The position numbers were made by a program, and so were the translations under genes. 31,886 bases of DNA from contig DHMW01000042.1 in assembly GCA_002405995.1 (NCBI GenBank), positions 25,521-57,406 of the forward strand, read 5' to 3'. The notes beneath the pieces are model-generated. The model ran no database searches and was not told the origin of the DNA. It saw only the letters and a program-made list of their open reading frames with translations. Below are positions 13,295 through 22,882 of this stretch, piece by piece (positions within the stretch are counted from its first letter, which is position 1; each line of letters opens with the position of its first letter). The DNA is from Oscillospiraceae bacterium UBA4632 (GTDB taxonomy: Bacteria > Bacillota > Clostridia > Oscillospirales > Oscillospiraceae).

Positions 13295-14902
13295 TCAGCG
13301 CACATGCAGGATGCGCGCGAGCTTTTCGCCCTTCGGCAGCAGCGCAAGGTCCTCGCGCCGGATGCAGCACAGCGCCAGCACGAGCGCGCCGTAGACGAGC
13401 ACGGCGGCAAGAATGGCGATCCCCACGCAGGCGAGCAGCAGCATCCGTCCGCTGTCCTCCGTGAGCAGCAGGCGCGAGACGAGCGCGTATACGCCGCGCG
13501 CGGTGAACGCCATGGCGAGCGAGGCGAGCAGCGGGCGGAAGAAGTAGCCGGGATAGTTCAGGCGGAAGCTGGTCACGCGCGAAACGGCGATGAGGTTCAG
13601 CAGCGCCGTGAGCGCAAAGCACACCAGCGTGCCGATGGGCGCGCCGTGAATGTTTACCGATGGAATGGCGACGAGATTGTAGTTGAGCACGATCTTCACC
13701 ACGCCGCCGATGAGCATCGTGACGATGGGGATGTTCACGCGCCCATAGGATTGCAGGATCGAGTTCGTGACGAGCATCAGGCAGACGAAGATGCTGGCGA
13801 TGCCGAGCACGGACAGGAGCTGCCCGCCGAGCTCGCCGTTATAGCGCGGGTAGAAAAGCTGAAAGATCGGCCCGCTGAGCGACCACAGCCCCAGCCCCAT
13901 CGGGAACGCGAGCAGCGCCGTGACACGGAAGGACGAGCGCACGATGCGCGCGGCCTGACGGTCGTCGTGCTGCGTGATGGCGGCGGAGACGGCGGGAATG
14001 ACCGAGGCCGTGAGCGCGACCATCAGCGATGAGGGCAGGTTGTAAAGGTCCATGCAGGCGGAGTAGTTGCCGTAGAGCGCGCGCGTTTCGTCCAGCGTGT
14101 ATTGCAGCGCGCTTTGCAGCCGCCCCTGCACGAGCGAGGTGTCGATCAGCGTGATGACGGAGACCATCGAGGACGCGATCGTGATGGGGATGGCCAGCGC
14201 CAGCAGGCGGCGCAGGATCGCGCGGCCGGAGGCGCAGCGCTCGCCGCTCTGCACGGCGGGGCGGCGGTGCAGGTAATTGAGCGCCATATAGACCAGCGAG
14301 AGGATCGTGCCGATGGTCACGCCGCCGATGGCGCCCGCCGCGGCGATGTAGTCCGGCTGGCCGGCCTTGAGCAGCCACAGCGAGAGCGCAAGGCCGAAGA
14401 TGAGCTTGCACAGCGCCTCCAGGATCTGCGAAACGGCGGTGGGCGTCATATACTGCCGCCCCTGCGCGTAGCCGCGGAAGGCGGACAGGCAGCCCACGCA
14501 TACCACCGCAGGCGCAAGCGTGCGGATGCCGTAAGCGGCGCGGGTGTTGTTCAGAAGGCCTGCCAGATATTCGTTGCCCCACCACATCAGCGCAAACGAC
14601 AAAAGACCCAGCACCAGAAAGACCAGCAGCGAGATGCGGAACGTGCGCTGCGCCTGCCGCGTGCGCCCGCGGGCGTACGCCTCGCTCACCAGCTTCGACA
14701 GCGCCACGGGCAGCCCGGCGGTGGAGATGGTCAGCATGGTCGCGTAGATATTGTAGGCGTTGGAAAAGTCCGCGCTGCCGCCCTCGCCGAGGATGTTGCG
14801 CAGCGGGATCTTGAACACCGCGCCGATGATCTTGACCGCGACGATGCCGAACGCCAGCACGGCGGCGCCGCCGAGAAAGGATTGCTTTTTTTCCGTAGCC
14901 AT
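13295..14902 (-). CDS. spoVB: MOP-superfamily lipid flippase, SpoVB/YabM family
   Basis: Polytopic membrane protein of 535 residues with about 14 hydrophobic segments, belonging to the polysaccharide-biosynthesis branch of the MATE/MOP exporters. The N-terminus (FLGGAAVLAFGIVAVKIIGAVFKIPLRNILG) and the motif GLPVALSKLVSEAYARG are typical of SpoVB/YtgP-like proteins, which are thought to flip peptidoglycan lipid II or related precursors. SpoVB is needed for cortex in Bacillus. Adjacent mazG-rqcP-yabP-yabQ equates this gene with yabM, so the exact substrate and sporulation role are uncertain. The ATG has a modest AAAGG eleven bases upstream. Confidence 0.82.
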   Translation of the reverse strand: MATEKKQSFLGGAAVLAFGIVAVKIIGAVFKIPLRNILGEGGSADFSNAYNIYATMLTISTAGLPVALSKLVSEAYARGRTRQAQRTFRISLLVFLVLGLLSFALMWWGNEYLAGLLNNTRAAYGIRTLAPAVVCVGCLSAFRGYAQGRQYMTPTAVSQILEALCKLIFGLALSLWLLKAGQPDYIAAAGAIGGVTIGTILSLVYMALNYLHRRPAVQSGERCASGRAILRRLLALAIPITIASSMVSVITLIDTSLVQGRLQSALQYTLDETRALYGNYSACMDLYNLPSSLMVALTASVIPAVSAAITQHDDRQAARIVRSSFRVTALLAFPMGLGLWSLSGPIFQLFYPRYNGELGGQLLSVLGIASIFVCLMLVTNSILQSYGRVNIPIVTMLIGGVVKIVLNYNLVAIPSVNIHGAPIGTLVCFALTALLNLIAVSRVTSFRLNYPGYFFRPLLASLAMAFTARGVYALVSRLLLTEDSGRMLLLACVGIAILAAVLVYGALVLALCCIRREDLALLPKGEKLARILHVR

Positions 14903-14947
14903 AGGAAAATACGACCTTTTGTCAGAAAATTTGAAGGGCAGGGTGGA

Positions 14948-15811
14948 TCACAGCCGCTCGAGGCAGCCGAGGATCAGCGCCGAGAAGCGCGGGGCGGACT
15001 GCTCGGCCATTTCGTTGACCTCCTCGCCGCACAGCGGCTGGGCGAGCACGCCTGCCGCCATGTTGGCGCACAGCGTCACGCCGAGGATATCATACCCGCA
15101 GTGCGCGGCGGCGATGGCCTCCGGCGCGGTGGACATGCCGACCGCGTCCGCGCCGAGCACGCGCGCGGCGCGCACCTCGGCGGGCGTTTCGAACTGCGGG
15201 CCGGGGAAGTACATATAGACGCCCTCGCGCAGCGGGAGCCCCTGCTCCCTGGCGACCTCTTTCGCAAGCGCGCGCAGGCGCGGCGTGTAGACATTGGACA
15301 TATCGGGGAAGCGCGTGCCGAACTCCTCAATATTCGGTCCCCAGAGCGGACCGAAGTCGAAGAGCTTGATGTGGTCGGAGATGAGCATCAGGTCGCCAGC
15401 GGAATAATCGGTGTTCACCGCGCCCGCGGCGTTCGTCACGATCATCGTCTTCGCGCCGAGCAGCCGGATAACGCGCACGGCGTAGGCGGCGTCCTCCATG
15501 GTGTAGCCCTCGTAGCAGTGCATCCTGCCCTGCATCACCGCCGCGCGCCTGCCGCGCAGCGTGCCGAAGACGAAGCGCCCCTCGTGACCGGGGGCGGTGG
15601 AGACGTGGAAGTGCGGGATATCGGCGTAGCTGACGTAGACGGGATTTTCGACCTGATCGCCGAGAAAGCCCAGCCCGCTGCCGAGCACCAGCAGCACCTC
15701 CGGGCGAAAATCGCCGAGACGCGCGGCGATCATATCCGCGCTCTCACAGTAGTCGTCATAGGTGAAGTGCGGCTTGACCGCGTCGGCGGTAAAGAAATCG
15801 GTCTTGTTCAT
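14948..15811 (-). CDS. Purine nucleoside phosphorylase
   Basis: Phosphorolyses inosine, guanosine and their deoxy forms to base plus (deoxy)ribose 1-phosphate. The 287-residue protein is of the trimeric PNP type: LVLGSGLGFLGD (phosphate loop), STAPGHEGRFVFG (catalytic histidine region), RMHCYEGYT, TNAAGAVN, GPQFETPAEVRA (base-recognition glutamate region) and GMSTAPEAIAA. AAGGAG lies before the ATG and within the end of hemZ; only two bases separate the genes, so they are translationally coupled. It lies between the rel/hemZ block and the spoVB/yab block. Xanthosine phosphorylase cannot be excluded on motifs alone. Confidence 0.93.
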   Translation of the reverse strand: MNKTDFFTADAVKPHFTYDDYCESADMIAARLGDFRPEVLLVLGSGLGFLGDQVENPVYVSYADIPHFHVSTAPGHEGRFVFGTLRGRRAAVMQGRMHCYEGYTMEDAAYAVRVIRLLGAKTMIVTNAAGAVNTDYSAGDLMLISDHIKLFDFGPLWGPNIEEFGTRFPDMSNVYTPRLRALAKEVAREQGLPLREGVYMYFPGPQFETPAEVRAARVLGADAVGMSTAPEAIAAAHCGYDILGVTLCANMAAGVLAQPLCGEEVNEMAEQSAPRFSALILGCLERL

Positions 15812-15813
15812 CG

Positions 15814-17283
15814 TTATTCTCCTTGCTCGGCGTAAAAGCGGGCGAAGTCCATCAGGTTCGCGCGGCGCTTTTCCGGCCGGTCGATGTATTCACGCGGGTA
15901 TTTGGCGTTGAACGCGCGGCGGATCTGCCCGCCGCCGACCATCTTGGTCGAGCCGCCCGCGCCGAGCGAGAGGATGGAGTGCAGCTCTTCCATGATGTAG
16001 ATGTTGTAAAGACCCGTGCCGCTGGGCTTCGTCCAGCCCACATTTTCAAAGCTGCCGGACATATACTTCTGGCGGTAGAGGTAATAGGGGGCAAAACCAT
16101 TCTTACGCAGCGTGGGGTCGGCATAGTCCAGCATCTGCGCGACCTCGTCCGCGCCGGGGATACGGCTGCCCTCGAGCATGATGCGGCTGCCCTTTTTGAG
16201 CGACAGCGTGTGCACCGTGATGTTGTCCGCGCCCATCGAGATGACCTCATCGAGGCTCCTCGCAAAGCCCTCGGGCGTGTCCTCGGGCAGACCCGCGATC
16301 AGGTCCATGTTGACGTGCGGGAAGTTTGCGGCGCGCACCTGCTCCATCGCGCGGCGGATGTCGTCCGCCGTGTGGCGGCGGCCGATGGCGGCAAGGACGT
16401 TGTCCTCCATCGTCTGGGGGTTGATGGAAACGCGCGTGGTGTTGTGCGCGCGCAGCACGCGCAGCTTTTCGGGGTCGATCGTGTCGGGACGGCCCGCCTC
16501 GATCGTCAGCTCGGCGAGATTGCCGAAATCAAAGCTTTGCTCCAATTTTGTGAGCAGGCGGTCCATCTGGCCGGCGGTCAGCGTGGTCGGCGTGCCGCCG
16601 CCCATGTAGAACGACTTGACGTTCAGCCCCAGCTCGCGCACGAGCTGCCCCGCCGCGGTGATCTCGCTGAAAAGCGCCTCCAGGTACGGCTCGACGAGCG
16701 AGAACGACTTTTCGACGCTCTGCGCCACAAAGCTGCAATACGCGCACCGTGTCGGGCAGAACGGAATGCCGACATAGAGCGAGATGTCGTTCGGCTCCAG
16801 CTCCGCCGCGGCGCGGATGCCGGCGTCCGCCGCCTCGATGGCGAGGCGGGCGCGCTGGGGCGTGACGCAGTAGAGCTCCTGCAATTCCTTCTCCGCCCGC
16901 TTTTTGCCGCCCTCGCGGATCAGCGAGAGAGCGACCTTTGCCGGGCGCACGCCCGTCAGGCTCCCCCACGCGGGCGAGATGCCGAGCAGGTCCTTCGCCG
17001 CGCCGAAAAAGCTGATGCCGATGGCGTGGCGGCGCTGCCCCTCCCGTTCATAGTCCGTGCCGGAGAGGGGATAGCCGTAGCTGTGGGCGGCCGTTTTGCC
17101 GCCCTGCCCCAGCTCCGCCGTCACCTGCACGGATTCCTCGTCCTCGCTGAGCGTGATGCGCGCCCAGCAGGGGTCAGCCGCCTCGTCCACCGCGCCGTAG
17201 ACCGGCTTTTCGCCGGGGAAGAGCGTCAGCAGGCTCTGCTCCACCGCGTATTTTTCATCATGCCCAATGAGCTCAACTTTCAT
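15814..17283 (-). CDS. hemZ: Radical SAM coproporphyrinogen dehydrogenase-like protein HemZ
   Basis: A 489-residue radical SAM protein with CPTRCAYC (C176, C180, C183) for the 4Fe-4S cluster, a downstream GGGTPTTL and the HemN-type C-terminal region. The ~165-residue N-terminal extension (with SPAWGSLTGVRPAK) is diagnostic of HemZ, distinguishing it from HemN/HemW. In Bacillus HemZ is linked to oxygen-independent haem synthesis; in anaerobic Clostridia without a haem pathway its substrate is unclear. It follows the metallo-hydrolase by 15 bp, the usual clostridial order rel-dtd-MBL-hemZ. No other haem gene is in the window. Confidence 0.92.
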   Translation of the reverse strand: MKVELIGHDEKYAVEQSLLTLFPGEKPVYGAVDEAADPCWARITLSEDEESVQVTAELGQGGKTAAHSYGYPLSGTDYEREGQRRHAIGISFFGAAKDLLGISPAWGSLTGVRPAKVALSLIREGGKKRAEKELQELYCVTPQRARLAIEAADAGIRAAAELEPNDISLYVGIPFCPTRCAYCSFVAQSVEKSFSLVEPYLEALFSEITAAGQLVRELGLNVKSFYMGGGTPTTLTAGQMDRLLTKLEQSFDFGNLAELTIEAGRPDTIDPEKLRVLRAHNTTRVSINPQTMEDNVLAAIGRRHTADDIRRAMEQVRAANFPHVNMDLIAGLPEDTPEGFARSLDEVISMGADNITVHTLSLKKGSRIMLEGSRIPGADEVAQMLDYADPTLRKNGFAPYYLYRQKYMSGSFENVGWTKPSGTGLYNIYIMEELHSILSLGAGGSTKMVGGGQIRRAFNAKYPREYIDRPEKRRANLMDFARFYAEQGE

Positions 17284-17298
17284 GTGAGACCGTTCCTT

Positions 17299-17910
17299 TT
17301 ACCGCATCGCCTGGCGGAGATAGGGGTTATATGCCTTTTCACGCGCGAGCGTCGTTTTTTCTCCGTGACCGGGGTAGACGGTGTAGCCGCCCTCGATCGC
17401 GCCGAGCCTGCGCAGCGAGGAAAGCATCTGCATATCGCTGCCGCCGGGCAGGTCCGTGCGGCCCATGGAGCCTGCGAACAGCGTGTCGCCGGCAAACATC
17501 GCGTCGCCGACGAGCAGCGTCACGCCGCCGAGCGTGTGCCCCGGCGTGGCGAGGACCTTGATCGTGAGCGAGCCGAGCGGCAGCGTATCGCCCTCGCCGT
17601 AGTACTTGAGGCCGGGCACAAGGTCGGCCATCGGATAGTGGTAGATGCCGGTGGAGTGGGCGTCGGCCTCGCCGATGTAGACGGCGGCGTCCGGCAGCGC
17701 ATTTTTGAGCGCGGGCACGGCGAGCGTGTGGTCGCGATGCCCGTGCGTCAGGAGGATGTATTGGAGCGTAACGCCCTCGCTCTTGACGAGCGCGAGCAGT
17801 CTTTCCGCCTCGTCGCCCGGGTCGATGAGCGCGGCAAGCTTTGTTTCCTCGTCGATGAGCAGGTAACAATTCGTTTGCAAAGAGCCGACGACGGTGGTGA
17901 TGACCTTCAT
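17299..17910 (-). CDS. Metallo-beta-lactamase-fold hydrolase (glyoxalase II-like)
   Basis: A 203-residue single-domain MBL protein with the metal motif THGHRDH (H56, H58, D60, H61), TPGHTLGG further on, FAGDTLF for the bridging aspartate and YPGHGEKTT for the last histidine. This set of ligands fits a binuclear hydrolase such as hydroxyacylglutathione hydrolase-like proteins, which are commonly annotated next to dtd and hemZ in Clostridia. Glutathione is usually absent from such organisms, so the substrate is open; a thioester or cyclic phosphate are possibilities. AAGGGG precedes the ATG. Co-transcribed with its neighbours (17-bp and 15-bp gaps). Confidence 0.85.
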   Translation of the reverse strand: MKVITTVVGSLQTNCYLLIDEETKLAALIDPGDEAERLLALVKSEGVTLQYILLTHGHRDHTLAVPALKNALPDAAVYIGEADAHSTGIYHYPMADLVPGLKYYGEGDTLPLGSLTIKVLATPGHTLGGVTLLVGDAMFAGDTLFAGSMGRTDLPGGSDMQMLSSLRRLGAIEGGYTVYPGHGEKTTLAREKAYNPYLRQAMR

Positions 17911-17927
17911 GAGAGATACCCCTTTCT

Positions 17928-18392
17928 TTACTGCTTCTTCGGTGCGTCCAGATCGGCGGAGTCCACGATCAGCGTGAACGGCCCGTCGTTGAGCGATTCG
18001 ACCTCCATGTATGCGCCGAACTCGCCGGTCTCGACACGGTAGCCCTTTTCGCGGCAGATCGCCACGAATTTTTCGTACATCGGGATGGCAATCTCCGGCC
18101 GCGCGGCGCTTAAAAATTCGGGACGGCGGCCCTTGCGGCAGTTGCCGTAGAGCGTGAACTGCGAGACGACCAGAAGCTCGCCGCCGACGTCGTCGAGCGA
18201 GAGGTTGATCTTGTCGTTCTCGTCGTCAAAAATGCGCAGCGAGCAGAGCTTGTCCGCCATTTTGCGGCATTTTTCTTCCGTGTCGTCGGGCGCGACGCCC
18301 AGCAGGATCAGAAAGCCCCTGCCGATCTGGCCCCTGACGGTCCCGTCGATCGTGACGGAGGCGTGCTTTACCTTGGTCAATACTGCTCGCAT
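17928..18392 (-). CDS. dtd: D-aminoacyl-tRNA deacylase
   Basis: Removes D-amino acids (and glycine from tRNA-Ala) from mischarged tRNAs. The 154 residues match Dtd: MRAVLTKVKHASVTIDG at the start, the SQFTLYGNCRKGRRP catalytic block and the C-terminal NDGPFT, where most relatives have NxGPVT. The ATG at 18392 follows AAAGGAG; an ATG 24 bases upstream has no such site. rel-dtd is a conserved pair in Bacillota. Two small GC hairpins lie in the 63-bp gap from rel; neither has a terminator-like U-run. Confidence 0.95.
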   Translation of the reverse strand: MRAVLTKVKHASVTIDGTVRGQIGRGFLILLGVAPDDTEEKCRKMADKLCSLRIFDDENDKINLSLDDVGGELLVVSQFTLYGNCRKGRRPEFLSAARPEIAIPMYEKFVAICREKGYRVETGEFGAYMEVESLNDGPFTLIVDSADLDAPKKQ

Positions 18393-18455
18393 GATAATTC
18401 TCCTTTTTGTCCCCAAAGGGGGAGGGTATTTTCCGCGCGCCGCGCGGAGCAGAAA

Positions 18456-20738
18456 TCACCCCGCGGGGCGGTCCACCTTCATCACGCCGCTGATCTGATG
18501 GATGCGGCGCATCACTGCGCCGAGGTGCGCGGCGTCGGAAACGTAGATGCTCAGATGGATGACGGCAAAGCCGTCGGCAGTCGTGGTGGCGTTGAGGGAC
18601 GCCACGCGGGTCTGCGTGCTCGACAGCACGGCGGAAACATCCAGCACCAGGTTGAGCCGGTCCTTGGCGTAGATATCGAGCGCGGTCTGGTAAGACTCCT
18701 TCACGTCCGCGCCCCAGCTGACCTTGATCCAGCGGCCGTATTCCTCGGGCTTTCTGCGCTCGGGCGCGGCGTTGGGGCAGTCGCAGCGGTGGACGGATAC
18801 GCCGTAGCCGCGCGTGATATAGCCGATGATGGCGTCGCCCGGCACGGGTGTGCAGCACTTGGAGAATTTCACCAGGCAGTTCGACAGCCCCTCGACCACA
18901 ATGCCCTGCTCGCTCTTGACGCGCTTGGGCACGGCGGGGCGCGTTGCGCCCGTATTGTCCACGGGCACGGTGGCGGCGCGCTCGGCCTGATGCTGCTTTT
19001 CGAGCTTGACGATCTCCTCGTGGATGCGGTTGACCGCCTTCTGCGCCGAGAAGCCGCCGTAGCCGATGGCGGCGTACATCTCGTCCATTGAGCCGAACGA
19101 GGTCTTTTTCAGCAGCGTCGCCTCGATATCGGTGCCGAGCACCTCGTTCATCGGGATGCCGAGGTGGCGGAGCTCCGCCTCGAACGACATGCGGCCATTG
19201 ATGATGTTCTCCTCGCGGCGCTCCTTTTTGAACCACTGGCGGATCTTGCTGCGCGCTTCGCTCGATTTGGCGATCTTCAGCCAGTCGCGGCTGGGGCCGT
19301 GCGCGCTTTTCGATGTCAGGATCTCCACCACGTCGCCGTTTTTCAGCTGGTAATCGAGCGGCGCGATGCGCCCGTTGACCTTTGCGCCGGTCATGCGGTT
19401 GCCGATGGCGGAGTGGATGGAATAGGCGAAGTCGATGGGCGTTGCGCCCGCGGGCAGGTTCGTCACGTCGCCGCGCGGGGAGAAAACGAACACCTCGTCG
19501 GCGAACATATCGACCTTGAGCGAGTGGACGAACTCCTCGGCGTCGGTGTTCTCCTGATTTTCAAGGAGGCGCCGCACCCATTCGTAGTTGTGCTCGTTCG
19601 CGCTGCCGGAGATGCCCTGCTTGTACTTCCAGTGCGCCGCCACGCCGTATTCGGCGATCTCGTGCATCTCCTGCGTGCGGATCTGCACCTCGAAGGGGAT
19701 GCCGTCCGCGCCGATGACGGTGGTGTGCAGCGACTGGTACATATTCGGCTTGGGTGTGCCGATATAGTCCTTGAAGCGGCCCAGCACGGGGCGGTAAAGG
19801 TCGTGGATGATGCCGAGCACGTTGTAGCAGTCCGCCACCGTATCCACGATGACGCGGAAGGCGAAAAGATCCAGCACCTCGTCCATCGTCTTGCTCTGGG
19901 CATACATCTTGCGGTAGATGCTGTAGGGGTGCTTCATGCGCCCGTAGACCTTGCGGTAGGGCACGTGCAGCTCCTGCAGCCGCGATTCGATCTGACCCTG
20001 CACGCGCTCCATAAAGGACTCGTATTCCTCGTGCTTTGCCTCGAGCGAGCGCGTGATCTCCTCGTAGCCCACGGGGTCGAGGTATTTGAGCGACAGGTCC
20101 TCCAGCTCCCACTTGATCTTCTGCATACCGAGGCGGTGGGCGATGGGCGCGTAGATCTCCATCGTTTCCAGCGATTTCTGGCGCTGCTTTTCCGCCGTCT
20201 GGTATTCCATGGTGCGCATATTGTGCGTGCGGTCGGCCAGCTTGATGAGGATGACGCGGATGTCCTTCGCCATCGCCATGAGCATCTTGCGCAGATTTTC
20301 CATCTGCTCTTCTTCCTTGCTGGCGTACTTCACGCGCGTGAGCTTGGAAACGCCCTCCACAAGGTCGGCCACGGCGGGGGAAAATTCCCGTGCGATCTCG
20401 TCGTAGGTCGCGTCGGTATCCTCGATGCAGTCGTGCAGCAGCGCCGCCTCGATGGACTCCGAGTCCAGGCGCAGCTCCTCGGCGATGATCTGCGCCACGG
20501 CGAGCGGGTGGGTGATGAACGGCGAGCCGTCCTTGCGCAGCTGCCCGTCGTGGTGGGCGTCGGCGTAGCAGAACGCCTTCTCGATCTGCGCAAAGTCCGC
20601 GCCGGGGTTATAGTCGCGGACGGTCTGCACCAGATGGGCGTACTGCTCCGTTACGAGCTGCGCCTGCGCGCCGGTCTCCTTCACGGTCCTCTCCGCGGCG
20701 GGCGCGGCATTGCTTTTTACCTGTTCCTGTGGGGTCAT
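18456..20738 (-). CDS. relA: Bifunctional (p)ppGpp synthetase/hydrolase Rel
   Basis: Controls the stringent response by making and degrading (p)ppGpp on starved ribosomes. The 760-residue protein is full length. It has the HD hydrolase domain with LLHDCIEDTDAT (H102, D103, E106, D107), so hydrolysis should be intact. The synthetase domain follows with YGRMKHPYSIYRKM, RFKDYIGTPKPNMYQSLHTT and EVQIRTQEMHEIAEYG, then TGS (VFVFSPRGDVTNLPAGATPIDFAY) and a C-terminal ACT domain. AAAGGAG precedes the ATG. It begins 12 bp after recJ; apt, which often lies between them, is missing here. The gene is the single long Rel typical of Bacillota. Confidence 0.97.
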   Translation of the reverse strand: MTPQEQVKSNAAPAAERTVKETGAQAQLVTEQYAHLVQTVRDYNPGADFAQIEKAFCYADAHHDGQLRKDGSPFITHPLAVAQIIAEELRLDSESIEAALLHDCIEDTDATYDEIAREFSPAVADLVEGVSKLTRVKYASKEEEQMENLRKMLMAMAKDIRVILIKLADRTHNMRTMEYQTAEKQRQKSLETMEIYAPIAHRLGMQKIKWELEDLSLKYLDPVGYEEITRSLEAKHEEYESFMERVQGQIESRLQELHVPYRKVYGRMKHPYSIYRKMYAQSKTMDEVLDLFAFRVIVDTVADCYNVLGIIHDLYRPVLGRFKDYIGTPKPNMYQSLHTTVIGADGIPFEVQIRTQEMHEIAEYGVAAHWKYKQGISGSANEHNYEWVRRLLENQENTDAEEFVHSLKVDMFADEVFVFSPRGDVTNLPAGATPIDFAYSIHSAIGNRMTGAKVNGRIAPLDYQLKNGDVVEILTSKSAHGPSRDWLKIAKSSEARSKIRQWFKKERREENIINGRMSFEAELRHLGIPMNEVLGTDIEATLLKKTSFGSMDEMYAAIGYGGFSAQKAVNRIHEEIVKLEKQHQAERAATVPVDNTGATRPAVPKRVKSEQGIVVEGLSNCLVKFSKCCTPVPGDAIIGYITRGYGVSVHRCDCPNAAPERRKPEEYGRWIKVSWGADVKESYQTALDIYAKDRLNLVLDVSAVLSSTQTRVASLNATTTADGFAVIHLSIYVSDAAHLGAVMRRIHQISGVMKVDRPAG

Positions 20739-20750
20739 AGCGAATCTCCT

Positions 20751-22823
20751 TTACGAAAGAAAGCCGTGCAGCGCGGAGAGATAGGGGCTTTGCTCCAGCT
20801 CCACCTTCTTGCCCTCCGCCGTCAGACGGAGCGAGAGCAGCTCGCCCCGGCGCTCGATGGCGAGCAGCCCGCGCTCGGCAAAGACCTGTAAGCACATCGC
20901 CGTGCGCAGGAACGTCTCCGCGCCGACCATTTCCGCGCTCAGGCGCCGCAGCAGCGGCAGCATCGGTTCGCTGACGCCGTCCGCCCCCACCTCGTGCTCC
21001 AGGATGCGCCAGGCGCGCACGAACTGGTCGCGCGAGGGGAGCGCGCGCGCCGCGTCGCGCGGGGAGAGCGTGCCGCCGCCGAGCAGCGCGCGGCAGAGCG
21101 TGAGCGCCTCGTTCTCGCGCCCGCTGGGGTCGAGCGAGGGGCGCAGATCGATCAGCTGAAGCTGGATGGAGCGCTGCGAGCGGAACTCGTTGATCTGGAG
21201 GTAGAACGCCGCGTCCACGCGCATCCCGGCGCTGACGCCGCACTCGCCGCTGGTGGTGGAAAAGAAGATGCCGTCGAAGCTCACGCGGCTTTTTTGCAGC
21301 CGGACCTTGAGATGGCGGTTCTGCCCCACGCCCTGCACGCTCTCGAGCGTCGCGCCGCGCAGGCAGAACACCGGGCGGTTGTTGCCCGCGCCGTAAGGCT
21401 CGAGCAGGGAGAGCGATTCCACCTCCGAAAGCGACACGAGCGCGGGACGCGTCAGATCCACATCGATCTCGAGCGAGGAGACCGGCGCGTTTTCGCCCGT
21501 GTGGGCGCGGACATACTGGTTCATCCGCGTGCGGAAGGCGGGAATGTTCTTTTCCTCAATGGTGAAGCCCGCGGCAAGCTCGTGCCCGCCGAAGCTGACG
21601 AGCAGGTCCGAGCACGCCTCGAGCGCGCTGAAGAGGTTGAAGCCGCCGTAGCTGCGGCACGAGCCCTTGCCGGAGCCGCCGGAGAGGTGGATCATAAAGC
21701 TCGGGCAGGAGAATTTTTCGGATAGGCGCGACGCCACGATGCCCACCACGCCCTGATGCCAGTCCTCGCTGGAGAGCACGAGCGCGCTGCGCTCGCTTTC
21801 GGGCAGCTCCTCTATCTGCTCGATGGCGCGGCGGAAAATGTCCTGCTCCACGCACTGGCGCTCGCGGTTGAGCTCGCACAGCTCATGCGCAAGCTTTTCC
21901 GCGCGGACGGGGTCGTCCGTCAGCAGCAGCTCGGCGGCCAGCTCGGCGCGGCCCATGCGCCCGGCGGCGTTGATGCGCGGGGCGAGCACGAAGCCGATCT
22001 GGATGGAGGATACGGGGCGCGAGGTGAGCCCCGCCTCGCGCAGCAGCGCGTGCAGCCCCGTAAAGTCGCTGCGGTCGATGCCCTCAAGCCCGCACTGCAC
22101 GATGGTGCGGTTTTCGCCCTCCATGCGCATCACGTCCGCGATGGTGCCGATGGCGGCCAGCGTGCAGTAGCGCGCGAACAGCGCGTCCTCGCGCCCCTTG
22201 CCGAGCGCCAGCACGAGCTCCAGCGCCACGCCCACCCCGGCAAGATGCTTGAACGGGTACGGGCAGTCCGGCCGGTGGGGATCGACGACGGCGCAGGCAT
22301 CGGGCAGCTGCTCCTTGCACTCGTGGTGGTCGGTGATGACAAGATCCACGCCGAGCGTTTTGGCGTAGGCGGTCTCATCCACGCCCGTGATGCCGCAGTC
22401 CACCGTGACGATCAGCGTCACGCCGGACTCGCTCAGCGCGCGGATGGCGTCGCAGCCAAGGCCGTAGCCCTCCTCGATGCGGCGGGGGATGTGCATGGTC
22501 ACGTCCGCCCCACGGGAGCGGAGGTAGTCGGTCAGCAGGCAGGTGGAGGTGATGCCGTCCACATCGTAGTCGCCAAAAACGGCGATCCGTTCGCCGTGCT
22601 CCAGCGCCGCGCCGATGCGCGCAGCTGCCCTGTCCATGTCCTTCATCAGGAAGGGAGACCAGACGAGCGAGCGCTCGCGCTCCAGCGCCTCGGCCGCCTG
22701 CTCGCCCGCGGTGATCCCGCGCGAGGCCAGCACCGATGAAACAAGATACGGGTAGCCCGCGTCCATCAGCGCCTCTACGGCATGCTCCGGCGCGGCGGGG
22801 ATCTGCCAGCGCTCGTATTTCAC
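20751..22823 (-). CDS. recJ: Single-stranded-DNA exonuclease RecJ
   Basis: 5'-3' exonuclease of recombination and mismatch/base-excision repair. From the GTG at 22823 it has 690 residues. The DHH phosphoesterase core is clear: GDYDVDG (84-90), VDCGITG, and ITDHHEC with DHH at 165-167. GAGGRMGRAELAAEL-type and SFGGHELAAGFT elements of the DHHA1 region and a C-terminal oligonucleotide-binding region follow. I prefer the GTG because AGAGGGTGAG lies upstream at good spacing; an ATG at 22853 is possible and would add ten residues. First gene of the long run to divIC. It is longer than E. coli RecJ, as usual in Bacillota. Confidence 0.95.
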   Translation of the reverse strand: MKYERWQIPAAPEHAVEALMDAGYPYLVSSVLASRGITAGEQAAEALERERSLVWSPFLMKDMDRAAARIGAALEHGERIAVFGDYDVDGITSTCLLTDYLRSRGADVTMHIPRRIEEGYGLGCDAIRALSESGVTLIVTVDCGITGVDETAYAKTLGVDLVITDHHECKEQLPDACAVVDPHRPDCPYPFKHLAGVGVALELVLALGKGREDALFARYCTLAAIGTIADVMRMEGENRTIVQCGLEGIDRSDFTGLHALLREAGLTSRPVSSIQIGFVLAPRINAAGRMGRAELAAELLLTDDPVRAEKLAHELCELNRERQCVEQDIFRRAIEQIEELPESERSALVLSSEDWHQGVVGIVASRLSEKFSCPSFMIHLSGGSGKGSCRSYGGFNLFSALEACSDLLVSFGGHELAAGFTIEEKNIPAFRTRMNQYVRAHTGENAPVSSLEIDVDLTRPALVSLSEVESLSLLEPYGAGNNRPVFCLRGATLESVQGVGQNRHLKVRLQKSRVSFDGIFFSTTSGECGVSAGMRVDAAFYLQINEFRSQRSIQLQLIDLRPSLDPSGRENEALTLCRALLGGGTLSPRDAARALPSRDQFVRAWRILEHEVGADGVSEPMLPLLRRLSAEMVGAETFLRTAMCLQVFAERGLLAIERRGELLSLRLTAEGKKVELEQSPYLSALHGFLS

Positions 22824-22882
22824 GGACCACTCACCCTCTTTCCCATAAGGCATACTGCCTCAGTCTATTATTTCAATCTACT

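Noticed and set aside
15823..20891. Plus-strand open frames of 739 and 575 codons opposite hemZ-dtd and rel.
   Set aside because: They lie opposite intact hemZ, MBL, dtd and rel genes, cross gene boundaries and have no plausible translation starts.
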